Shown here: positions 1 to 5,749 of the stretch, in pieces
Position numbering within the stretch: the first letter of the stretch is position 1
Layout of the letters: every line of letters starts with the position of its first letter
Notes under the pieces: generated by a model
Seen by the model: only the letters and a program-made list of their open reading frames with translations
What the model was told of the DNA's origin: nothing
Database searches by the model: none
Source: Paracoccaceae bacterium
GTDB lineage: Bacteria > Pseudomonadota > Alphaproteobacteria > Rhodobacterales > Rhodobacteraceae
NCBI GenBank assembly: GCA_030626365.1
Contig: DAOUPC010000099.1
Coordinates: forward strand, 1-8,992
Length of the DNA stretch: 8,992 nt
Reading direction: 5' to 3'
Translations under genes and position numbers: made by a program

Positions 1-247
1 CAAAACTTCTGTCTTTGGTGGCTGCCAGAGATGGATCGACGTTCTTTCGGTACGAATCTGCAAACTCAAGGGCGGCTTCGATTGCCTCTATGCGACTGGT
101 TTCTTTGGTAGATTTGCGAATGTACTTCTTTGCGACAGTGTCCCAAAGACGCGCAAACCAGAACGGGCTTCGACCAGTCTGATAAATCGCCAATCCCGAC
201 TTGATGTGCTTCAGCTTGGATACTTGATTCTTTGACGTTTCCGACAC
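1..247 (-). CDS. Tyrosine-recombinase (phage-type) integrase, N-terminal fragment
   Basis: Leftward reading frame of 82 codons that runs off the left edge, so only the N-terminus is present. The visible protein contains GRSPFWFARLWD and a KKYIRKSTKETSRIEAIEAA stretch. This is the usual pattern of the N-terminal SAM-like/core-binding part of phage-type tyrosine recombinases. The catalytic R-H-R-Y domain lies outside the window, so activity cannot be judged. The start is taken as GTG at 247, preceded by a GAGGTGA ribosome site 5-6 bases upstream; another GTG at 256 is in frame, and a stop lies further upstream. The gene begins 97 bases beyond the 3' end of tRNA-Met and reads away from it, the standard arrangement for an element integrated at a tRNA gene. 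Base composition is visibly AT-richer than the rest of the window. Family is inferred from motif style alone. Confidence 0.7.
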   Translation of the reverse strand, partial: MSETSKNQVSKLKHIKSGLAIYQTGRSPFWFARLWDTVAKKYIRKSTKETSRIEAIEAALEFADSYRKNVDPSLAATKDRSF

Positions 248-263
248 TGGTCTCACCTCTATC

Positions 264-283
264 GGTGTGTAACAGTGTGTAAC
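264..283. repeat. Tandem 10-bp direct repeat upstream of the integrase
   Basis: Two adjacent copies of a ten-base unit, GGTGTGTAAC at 264-273 and AGTGTGTAAC at 274-283, differ only in the first base. They sit 17 bases upstream of the integrase GTG start, in the leader or promoter region. Tandem units of about one helical turn in this position resemble binding sites for a recombination directionality factor (arm-type or Xis sites) or a repressor. That role is inference; only the repeat itself is seen. Confidence 0.5.
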
Positions 284-308
284 TTATCTGGATGATTCAT
301 GCATGGCA

Positions 309-343
309 AACACTCTGACATTATCATTATATATCAGAGTGTT
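309..343 (-). terminator. 10-bp inverted repeat just after tRNA-Met, possible tRNA terminator
   Basis: A perfect 10-bp inverted repeat (AACACTCTGA at 309-318 and TCAGAGTGTT at 334-343) with a 15-base AT-rich spacer begins one base beyond the CCA end of tRNA-Met. On the leftward transcript it would form a hairpin followed by only a short U run (UUU), so it is a weak intrinsic terminator. The minus-strand spacer contains a perfect TATAAT at 331-326, so the element could instead be a promoter or operator for the integrase. No good -35 lies at the right distance, which keeps that alternative weak. Confidence 0.45.
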
Positions 344-344
344 A

Positions 345-421
345 TGGTGGCGGTGCAGGGACTCGAACCCCGGACACGCGGATTATGATTCCGCTGCTCT
401 AACCAACTGAGCTACACCGCC
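345..421 (-). tRNA. tRNA-Met (anticodon CAT), elongator type
   Basis: The leftward 77-nt sequence folds into a complete cloverleaf. The acceptor stem is GGCGGTG/CACCGCC, the D-arm carries AGCTCAGTTGGTTAGAGC, the anticodon stem GCGGA/TCCGC encloses the loop ATCATAA with anticodon CAT, and the T-arm CGGGG/CCCTG encloses TTCGAGT. The discriminator base is A and CCA is encoded. A fully paired first acceptor base pair (G1-C72) argues against initiator tRNA, which has a mismatch there. CAT could also mark tRNA-Ile2 (lysidine-modified), but the overall sequence reads like alphaproteobacterial elongator tRNA-Met. It lies 53 bases downstream of hemE on the same strand, and its 3' end borders the integrase-bearing island. 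Confidence 0.93.
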
Positions 422-433
422 ACAGGCTCGGGC

Positions 434-462
434 GTCGTAAGCCAGCAGGGCCGGTGCGTCAA
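434..462 (-). promoter_or_regulatory. Predicted promoter of tRNA-Met
   Basis: On the minus strand TTGACG (462-457) is followed after exactly 17 bases by TACGAC (439-434), placing the transcription start near 427, a few bases before the mature tRNA 5' end at 421. The -35 matches five of six consensus positions and the -10 keeps the key T-A at its start. The promoter lies wholly within the hemE-tRNA gap, so the tRNA need not depend on hemE read-through. Prediction by eye only. Confidence 0.5.
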
Positions 463-474
463 GCCCGAAAACGG

Positions 475-1509
475 CTAAACGCCCCGTACCGTGTCGACCA
501 TCAGTTGCACATTTTCCGGGTTGGCGTCGGGCGTGATGCCGTGACCAAGGTTGAATATGTGCGGACCACCGGAAAAGGCCTGCACAACGGCGCGGGTGGC
601 GTCGATCAGGGGTTGTCCGCCGGTGACCATGTGGGACGGGTCAAGGTTGCCCTGTACGCAGCCATTTACCTGAACATTCCTGGCGGCCCAGTCCGGGTTC
701 ACCGAATTATCCAGCGCAACACAGTCAACGCCGGTGTCCCTGGCGAAACCGATGTATTTGTCACCCGCACCACGTGGAAAGCCGATTACCGGCGTGCCTG
801 GGTGGCGCTGTTTCAGGGCTGCGGTGATCTGGCGGCAGGGTTCCAGCGCGTATTTGTCGAAATCGTCGCCCTGCAGGGACCCGGCCCAGCTGTCAAAGAT
901 TTTCACGACTTCGGCACCGGCCTCGATCTGTTGCGACAGGTAATCGATTGTGGCTGCGGTTATGCGTTCCAGAAGGGCCTCGAACAGGGCGGTGTTTTCG
1001 GCCCGCAACGCATGTGCCGGGCCCTGGTCCGGGGTGCCGCGCCCGGCGATCATATAAGTGGCAACAGTCCAGGGTGCCCCGGCGAAACCGATCAGCGTGG
1101 TATCCGCAGGCAATTCGCGCGACAGGATACGCAGGGTTTCATAAACGGGGGACAATGTGTCATGAATCGCATCGGCCGGTTTCAGCGCGTCAAACCCGGT
1201 TTGCGTGGTGATGGTCGACAGGCGCGGCCCCTCGCCGGTGACAAACCACAGATCAGCGCCCAGCGCCTGTGGCACCAGCAGAATATCGGCAAACATGATG
1301 GCCGCGTCGAACCCATAGCGGCGGATCGGCTGAAGGGTGACTTCGGCGGCCAGTTCGGAATTATAGCAAAGCGATAGGAAATCGCCCGCCTGCGCACGGG
1401 TGGCGCGATATTCCGGCAGATAACGGCCCGCCTGACGCATCATCCAGATCGGCGGTGTTTCCAGTGTTTCGCCCGCCAGGGCCCGCAGCATCTTTTTGGT
1501 TTCAGCCAT
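475..1509 (-). CDS. hemE: Uroporphyrinogen decarboxylase HemE
   Basis: Cytoplasmic enzyme that removes four acetate carboxyl groups from uroporphyrinogen III to give coproporphyrinogen III, on the shared route to haem and bacteriochlorophyll. The protein carries the first family signature PPIWMMRQAGRYLPEYR at residues 19-35 (substrate-binding Arg25 and Arg29), the essential Asp75 in FADILLVPQALG, and the second signature GFAGAPWT at 141-148 followed by the active-site Tyr152. At 344 residues the length is normal for the family. I chose the ATG at 1509 (MAETKKML) because AGGG lies about six bases upstream and relatives begin there. In-frame ATGs at 1533 and 1521 would add only a short, non-conserved leader. 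It is divergent from hemC across about 120 bp. No key residue is missing. Confidence 0.96.
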   Translation of the reverse strand: MAETKKMLRALAGETLETPPIWMMRQAGRYLPEYRATRAQAGDFLSLCYNSELAAEVTLQPIRRYGFDAAIMFADILLVPQALGADLWFVTGEGPRLSTITTQTGFDALKPADAIHDTLSPVYETLRILSRELPADTTLIGFAGAPWTVATYMIAGRGTPDQGPAHALRAENTALFEALLERITAATIDYLSQQIEAGAEVVKIFDSWAGSLQGDDFDKYALEPCRQITAALKQRHPGTPVIGFPRGAGDKYIGFARDTGVDCVALDNSVNPDWAARNVQVNGCVQGNLDPSHMVTGGQPLIDATRAVVQAFSGGPHIFNLGHGITPDANPENVQLMVDTVRGV

Positions 1510-1566
1510 CTCAGCCCTCATTTTCTTGTCCATCTGTCCGCCAGATCGGCTACGGGTCTAGCCTGA

Positions 1567-1613
1567 GCGTCAATTTGTCAAGCGCAGCACCGGTTGTCAG
1601 GGCAAATTGACGC
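1567..1613. promoter_or_regulatory. Perfect 11-bp inverted repeat between hemE and hemC, candidate operator
   Basis: GCGTCAATTTG at 1567-1577 is repeated inverted as CAAATTGACGC at 1603-1613, separated by 25 bases; the arm centres are 36 bp apart, between three and four helical turns. The right arm fills the spacer of the predicted hemC promoter and the left arm lies in the hemE promoter area, where TTGACA occurs on the minus strand at 1581-1576. A dimeric regulator bound here could control both genes at once. The repeat is seen; regulator identity is unknown. Confidence 0.45.
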
Positions 1614-1622
1614 GTCTAAAGA
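1594..1622 (+). promoter_or_regulatory. Predicted hemC promoter, start site at the ATG
   Basis: TTGTCA at 1594-1599 and TAAAGA at 1617-1622 are separated by exactly 17 bases. A transcription start six to eight bases after the -10 falls at about 1629-1630, on the hemC ATG at 1630. The only purine-rich sequence near the ATG (AAGGGT) is two bases away, too close for a normal ribosome site. The two facts agree with a leaderless message. Prediction by eye. Confidence 0.5.
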
Positions 1623-1629
1623 CAAGGGT

Positions 1630-2580
1630 ATGACTAATTCGCTTCCCTCGTCCACCGCGCCGCTGAAAATCGGCACGCGCGGCTCGCCCCTGGCACTGGC
1701 CCAGGCATACGAAACCCGTCGCCGACTGGGCGACGCATTCGGGCTGACGCCTGATGCGTTTACGATTGTGGTGATCAAGACCACAGGCGACAAGATCCTC
1801 GACCGCCCCCTGAAAGAGATCGGCGGCAAGGGTCTGTTCACCAAAGAAATAGAAGAGGACCTTTTGTCGGGGGCAATCGATATTGCGGTCCATTCGATGA
1901 AGGACATGCCGGTGGCACAGCCCAGGGGGTTGCTGCTGGATACCTACCTGCCCCGCGAAGATGTGCGCGATGCGTTTGTCTCGCCCGGTGTGTCGCGACT
2001 GGCCGACCTGCCACAGGGGGCGGTTGTGGGCACATCAAGCCTGCGCCGCCGCGCGCAGCTTTTGAACCGGCGCCCGGATCTGAATGTGGTCGAATTTCGC
2101 GGCAATGTGCAGACGCGACTGAAAAAGCTGGATGATGGCGTTGCCACCTGTACCTTTCTGGCGATGGCCGGGCTGAACCGGCTGGGGCGTGATGACGTGC
2201 CCGCAACCCCGGTTGATGTCACCGACATGCTGCCTGCCGTGGCGCAGGGGGCCATCGGGATCGAACGGCGCGCCGATGACAGCCGCGTGGCCGACATGCT
2301 GGCGGCCATTCACCACACGCAAACCGGTCAGCGACTGGCAGCCGAGCGCGCCTTTCTGACGGCCCTGGACGGATCATGCGAAACCCCGATTGCCGGGCTG
2401 GCCGAACTACTGGACGGGGATCGTTTGCGCCTGCGCGGAGAGGTCCTGAGGCCCGATGGTTCGCAAACAATTACCGACGATCAGACCTGTGTGATCAGCG
2501 ATGGCGCGGCACTGGGCCGGGATATGGCGCACAAGTTGCTGGCACAGGCGGGACCGGGGTTTTTCGACTGGCGCAGTTAA
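1630..2580 (+). CDS. hemC: Hydroxymethylbilane synthase (porphobilinogen deaminase) HemC
   Basis: Cytoplasmic enzyme that joins four porphobilinogen molecules into hydroxymethylbilane on a covalently bound dipyrromethane cofactor. Visible hallmarks are KIGTRGSPLALAQA near residues 13-26, IAVHSMKDMP with the Lys91-Asp92 catalytic pair, the GTSSLRRRAQL segment around 134-144, EFRGNVQTRL around 155-164, and Cys250 in LDGSCETPIAG, the cofactor attachment residue. The protein has 316 residues, normal for the family. The ATG at 1630 is chosen because relatives start a few residues before the PLKIGTRGSPLA block. A TTG at 1594 is in frame but coincides with the predicted -35 element. There is no properly spaced ribosome site before the ATG. 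The gene is divergent from hemE and convergent with pncB, whose stop codon lies 31 bases away. Confidence 0.96.
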   Translation: MTNSLPSSTAPLKIGTRGSPLALAQAYETRRRLGDAFGLTPDAFTIVVIKTTGDKILDRPLKEIGGKGLFTKEIEEDLLSGAIDIAVHSMKDMPVAQPRGLLLDTYLPREDVRDAFVSPGVSRLADLPQGAVVGTSSLRRRAQLLNRRPDLNVVEFRGNVQTRLKKLDDGVATCTFLAMAGLNRLGRDDVPATPVDVTDMLPAVAQGAIGIERRADDSRVADMLAAIHHTQTGQRLAAERAFLTALDGSCETPIAGLAELLDGDRLRLRGEVLRPDGSQTITDDQTCVISDGAALGRDMAHKLLAQAGPGFFDWRS

Positions 2581-2586
2581 GGTCTG

Positions 2587-2611
2587 GGGTCTGGGGTTAG
2601 ATCCTGGACCC
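2587..2611. terminator. Weak stem-loop between convergent hemC and pncB
   Basis: GGGTC at 2587-2591 pairs with GACCC at 2607-2611, and two G-U and two G-C pairs can extend the stem around a seven-base loop. It fills the 30-bp gap between the hemC stop and the pncB stop and touches the latter. There is no T-run on either side, so intrinsic termination would be poor. The heptamer GGTCTGG occurs twice in tandem at 2581-2594. Confidence 0.25.
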
Positions 2612-3903
2612 TAAACAACCACATCCACCCGGTCCTGGGCCCCAACCCCGAACACCCGCTTGTAACGCTTGATTTCCTCGGCCGGGCCCATCGCCTTTTC
2701 CGGGTTGTCCGACAGTTTGACGGTTGGTCGCCCATTGGCGGAAACCGCCTTGCAGACCAGTGAAAAAGGGGCCAGCGCATCGTTTGGCACAAGGTTGCGG
2801 AAATCGTTCGTCAGCAGGGTGCCCCAGCCAAAAGACACGTTCACCCGGCCACTGAACTGCGCGTGCAATTTGGCAATCGTATCCACGTCCAGCCCATCCG
2901 AGAAAATCACCCGCTTGGTTGTCGGGTCTTCGCCGCGTGCGTTCCACCAGTCCAGTGCAATTTCGGCCCCCTTGGCCGGATCGCCACTGTCGATACGAAT
3001 GCCGGTCCATCCCGCCAGCCAGTCGGGTGCGTTCTTTAGAAAGCCGGCCGTGCCGTAGGTGTCGGGCAGGATAATCCGCAGATTGCCGTCGTGTTCGTCA
3101 TGCCAGTCCGACAGCACGTCATAGGGGGCACGCGCCAGCGCGGCATCATCCGGGGCCAGCGCCGAATATACCATTGGCAATTCATGTGCGTTGGTGCCAA
3201 TTGCCTCGACCTCGCGGCGCATGGCGATCAGGCAGTTTGACGTTCCGGTAAAGTTTTCGCCCAAGCCTTCGATCATCGCCTGCACGCACCAGTCCTGCCA
3301 CAAAAAGGAATGGCGCCGTCTGGTTCCGAAATCGGCAATGCTTACCGATTTGACCTCGCGCAGCTTTTCGATCTTTTCCCAGACGCGCGTCATCGCGCGG
3401 GCATAAAGTACCTGCAATTCAAACCGGCGCATCCCGTCCAGCACGGCACGCCCGCGCAGTTCCATCAGCACGGCCAGCGCGGGTATTTCCCACATCATCA
3501 CCTCGTGCCACTTGCCCTCGAACGTCAGTTCGTACTGATCGCCCTTGCGCTCAAGATGATAGGGCGGCAGGCGGAACCCTTCGAACCATTCCATGAAATC
3601 GGACGTGAACATCTGGCGCTTGCCGTAAAACGTATTGCCCCGCAACCAGGTGCTTTCGCCCCGGCGCAGGCTAAGGGTGCGGATATGATCCAGTTGCTCG
3701 CGCAACTCTCCTTCGTCGACAAGGTCGGCCAGCGGGATATGTTTAGAGCGGTTGATCAGCGAAAATGTGACCTGGGTGTCGGGTTTGCTTCGAAACACCG
3801 ACTGGCACATCAGCAGCTTGTAGAAATCCGTATCGATCAGCGACCGTATGATCGGGTCGATCTTCCATTTATGGTTATAGACGCGGGACGCTATGTCGAC
3901 CAT
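2611..3903 (-). CDS. pncB: Nicotinate phosphoribosyltransferase PncB
   Basis: Cytoplasmic NAD-salvage enzyme that joins nicotinate to phosphoribosyl pyrophosphate to give nicotinate mononucleotide, with ATP hydrolysis driving the reaction. The N-terminal IRSLIDTDFYKLLM segment (residues 19-32), DFGTRRRHSF (191-200), FTGTSN (218-223) and GTNAHELPMV with His240 are conserved family blocks; His240 corresponds to the transiently phosphorylated histidine of enterobacterial PncB. FSDGLDVDTI and FGWGTLLTND later in the chain belong to the phosphoribosyl-binding part. At 430 residues it has the length of the proteobacterial type. The ATG at 3903 has GAGG six bases upstream. It follows pncA by 73 bases on the same strand, so the two salvage steps are probably co-transcribed. 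No anomalies seen. Confidence 0.96.
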   Translation of the reverse strand: MVDIASRVYNHKWKIDPIIRSLIDTDFYKLLMCQSVFRSKPDTQVTFSLINRSKHIPLADLVDEGELREQLDHIRTLSLRRGESTWLRGNTFYGKRQMFTSDFMEWFEGFRLPPYHLERKGDQYELTFEGKWHEVMMWEIPALAVLMELRGRAVLDGMRRFELQVLYARAMTRVWEKIEKLREVKSVSIADFGTRRRHSFLWQDWCVQAMIEGLGENFTGTSNCLIAMRREVEAIGTNAHELPMVYSALAPDDAALARAPYDVLSDWHDEHDGNLRIILPDTYGTAGFLKNAPDWLAGWTGIRIDSGDPAKGAEIALDWWNARGEDPTTKRVIFSDGLDVDTIAKLHAQFSGRVNVSFGWGTLLTNDFRNLVPNDALAPFSLVCKAVSANGRPTVKLSDNPEKAMGPAEEIKRYKRVFGVGAQDRVDVVV

Positions 3904-3976
3904 CGGTGGCCTCGTGAGTTATTCTTGTGGTTTGGAAAGGGTACACGGACCTGCCGGAACAGGCAAAGCGATCGTG

Positions 3977-4570
3977 TCAGTCCAGCCTGACACCTGCCGC
4001 CTGCATGGCACCCAGGGCTGTGGCAAGTGATCCGTCCAGGTCGATCGCCCGGCATAAATCCAAACGCACGCTTACCCCGAACCCCAGTTTGGCCGCATCA
4101 ACAGCCGAAAAATGCACGCAGAAATCGGTGGCCAGCCCCACAAACGTCAGATCGGTGATGCCGCGATTGCGCAAATAGCCATCAAGCCCGGTCGGCGTGG
4201 CCTGATCGTTTTCAAAGAACGCCGAATAGCTGTCGATATCTGCGCGAAACCCCTTGCGGATGATCAAATCGCCATCCACGCGCAACCCGGCGTGAAACCT
4301 GGCCCCATCGGTGCCCTGCACGCAGTGATCCGGCCACAGAACCTGCGGTCCGTATGGCATATCAATCAGCCCATAGGGGTCTTTGCCCGGATGCGACGTG
4401 GCAAATGATGAATGGCCCGCCGGGTGCCAGTCCTGTGTCAGGATCACGGCATTGAATTCGGGCATAAGCGCGTTGATGCCGGGCACGATCACATCGCCCT
4501 CTGGCACGGCCAGCGCGCCGCCCGGGCAAAAGTCGTTCTGCACATCAATCACGATCAGGGCATTGGTCAT
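3977..4570 (-). CDS. pncA: Nicotinamidase PncA
   Basis: Cytoplasmic isochorismatase-fold hydrolase that converts nicotinamide to nicotinate, the substrate of the neighbouring PncB. The catalytic triad is visible as Asp9 in ALIVIDVQNDF, Lys106 in IIRKGFR and Cys151 in GLATDFCV. The metal ligands Asp47, His49 and His53 lie in TQDWHPAGHSSF, and WPDHCVQGT at 79-87 is the usual family block. The protein has 197 residues, typical length. The ATG at 4570 has GGAG upstream at a seven- to eight-base spacing. It is the first gene of a leftward pncA-pncB unit, which makes a complete two-step salvage branch. The enzyme class could act on other amides such as pyrazinamide, as is known for the family. Confidence 0.95.
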   Translation of the reverse strand: MTNALIVIDVQNDFCPGGALAVPEGDVIVPGINALMPEFNAVILTQDWHPAGHSSFATSHPGKDPYGLIDMPYGPQVLWPDHCVQGTDGARFHAGLRVDGDLIIRKGFRADIDSYSAFFENDQATPTGLDGYLRNRGITDLTFVGLATDFCVHFSAVDAAKLGFGVSVRLDLCRAIDLDGSLATALGAMQAAGVRLD

Positions 4571-4596
4571 TGGCGTTCTCCGGTCTGCTTGAACAA

Positions 4597-4625
4597 TCGG
4601 TAGGGTGCGCGGCCCCTTACGTCAA
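4597..4625 (-). promoter_or_regulatory. Possible promoter of pncA-pncB
   Basis: On the minus strand TTGACG (4625-4620) is followed after 17 bases by TACCGA (4602-4597), about 27 bases before the pncA ATG, which leaves room for a short leader with its GGAG ribosome site. The -10 is a poor match beyond its first two bases, so this is tentative. The rest of the 170-bp gap 4571-4740 shows no gene, and I saw no convincing terminator for the upstream DsbD-like gene. Confidence 0.3.
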
Positions 4626-4740
4626 TGCAGGCTCTTGCGTGTGGCTCCAAAGATCGCCCGATTGAGCGGGGAAACACGGGTGGCCGTCGTCAGATCAATG
4701 TGTTGCGGATGGGGGGCTGTGGGGGTCTGTGGTTTTCCCA

Positions 4741-5595
4741 CTATTCCGGCGTGCAACCGCGAATATCGACCGCGTGGCGCTGGCCCAGCACGGTGATCCG
4801 CACCTGACTGCGATCAAGCGCAAAACCCGCGCCCGATACATGGCTGAATTCGCTGGTGGCGGTCAGCACATTACCGCGCCGGCTGACCGTGGTTTGCGAG
4901 GCCCACAATTGGGGATTGCCCGGTTCGATCACCGCCACCTCGGGGCCTCCGGCAGAGGGCATGGTGATCCTGGTCTCGATCTGCATTGCGCCATTGCCAG
5001 AAGGGGACAGGCGGCACGTGGCCTTGCGCACTCCGGCTTCGGATGCGGAATAGGGGCGGGCGGCCAGGGCGGCGGCAATGGCCGGGTTGCGGGGGGCCTG
5101 TGGATCAAGTGGCTGGTCGAATTTCAGCCGCGCGGGGACGCAGATGTCCTTGCACATGCCAAAGGTTATCTCGCCCTTCAGGCGCATTGGCTGGCCGGGT
5201 CGGGCCGGGGTGATTTCCACAGGCAACACAAGCTGGTGTTTATAGCCGATGGTTTGCAGGCCGTTTTGCACGAACACCTGCGGTGTGGGCCAGGTCAGGG
5301 ACGCACGGGCGACATTTTGCGAACGGCCCCAGTCAACCTGTGGCGGGATGCCGGTATCGCCCGGCGCACGCCAATAGGTTTTCCAGCCATCCGCAAGGGT
5401 CAACCGCAAGGCCGCCTGATGCGTGCCCCGTGCGGTCAACCCGCCGTCCAGCACCGATATCTGCACAAAGTCATCAGCCCCACCGGCGGTGGCAGGGGTG
5501 GGGGGCGCGCCCAGGATAAGGGCGCAACAAAGGGCCAGGGTTGGCAGCAGGGTTGGCAGGGTGGCCAGCCGGGCGGAAAGGCGGTTCTTGATCAT
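4741..5595 (-). CDS. Secreted DsbD N-terminal-domain-like protein
   Basis: Predicted periplasmic protein of 284 residues. The N-terminus has a basic stretch (MIKNRLSARL), a hydrophobic core to about residue 30 and a likely signal-peptidase site after ATA near residue 37. The mature part resembles the alpha domain found at the N-terminus of DsbD/ScsB thiol-disulfide reductases: DGWKTYWRAPGDTGIPP around 69-85, and GMCKDICVPA with a Cys148-x3-Cys152 pair. In full-length relatives such a domain passes electrons from a membrane domain to periplasmic substrates. Here there is no membrane domain and no thioredoxin domain, so it must rely on partners elsewhere. The ATG at 5595 gives a compact signal peptide; a TTG at 5631 would add twelve residues but coincides with a predicted -35 box. 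No ribosome site precedes the ATG. Family call is by motif, function inferred. Confidence 0.78.
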   Translation of the reverse strand: MIKNRLSARLATLPTLLPTLALCCALILGAPPTPATAGGADDFVQISVLDGGLTARGTHQAALRLTLADGWKTYWRAPGDTGIPPQVDWGRSQNVARASLTWPTPQVFVQNGLQTIGYKHQLVLPVEITPARPGQPMRLKGEITFGMCKDICVPARLKFDQPLDPQAPRNPAIAAALAARPYSASEAGVRKATCRLSPSGNGAMQIETRITMPSAGGPEVAVIEPGNPQLWASQTTVSRRGNVLTATSEFSHVSGAGFALDRSQVRITVLGQRHAVDIRGCTPE

Positions 5596-5601
5596 GGGGT
5601 A

Positions 5602-5631
5602 TTGATAGAGGGTTCGCAGGGCAAATGCCAA
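5602..5631 (-). promoter_or_regulatory. Predicted promoter of the DsbD-like gene, start site at the ATG
   Basis: On the minus strand TTGGCA (5631-5626) and TATCAA (5607-5602) are 18 bases apart. The ATG begins seven bases beyond the -10, at 5595, which is where transcription would be expected to start. The bases before the ATG (TACCCC) contain no ribosome-binding purines. This fits a leaderless message. Prediction by eye. Confidence 0.42.
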
Positions 5632-5667
5632 GTCACGTTCAGGTCAGTCCCAGACCCAGTGCCAAAT

Positions 5668-5704
5668 CGTCCCGGTTTGGGGTGTCGCACCTTGCACCGG
5701 GACG
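5668..5704. repeat. Strong inverted repeat / hairpin upstream of yqgE
   Basis: CGTCCCGGT at 5668-5676 is matched inverted by ACCGGGACG at 5696-5704. Inside it GGTG (5681-5684) pairs with CACC (5688-5691) around a TCG loop, and three G-U pairs can bridge the two stems, so a transcript could fold almost continuously. It lies 45 bases before the yqgE ATG and about 70 bases upstream of the divergent DsbD-like gene. No T-run follows on either strand, so it is unlikely to be a terminator. It may be an operator or a structured yqgE leader. Confidence 0.55.
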
Positions 5705-5749
5705 GGCTGCGCGCCATTGTTGGTCAGGAACTGTGACGGGGCGACGGAC

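Noticed and set aside
428..468. Six-base inverted match TCGGGC/GCCCGA flanking the predicted tRNA-Met promoter, considered as a hemE terminator
   Set aside because: The arms are short, about 30 bases apart and not followed by a T-run at the right place; chance is as likely.
454..1377. Long rightward open frame (307 codons) opposite hemE
   Set aside because: It is antisense to a well-conserved hemE, its translation is rich in Gly/Arg/Gln with no recognisable motif, and such shadow frames are common in high-GC DNA.
3310..3990. Rightward open frame of 226 codons opposite the pncB N-terminal half
   Set aside because: Antisense to conserved PncB blocks, with no motif of its own.
4656..4674. Short inverted match CCCG/CGGG in the gap between pncA and the DsbD-like gene
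   Set aside because: Only four base pairs and no T-run; not enough to call a terminator or operator.
4729..5736. Rightward open frame of 335 codons opposite the DsbD-like gene
   Set aside because: Low-complexity Gly/Arg/Gln-rich translation without motifs. The opposite strand has a signal peptide and a conserved Cys pair.
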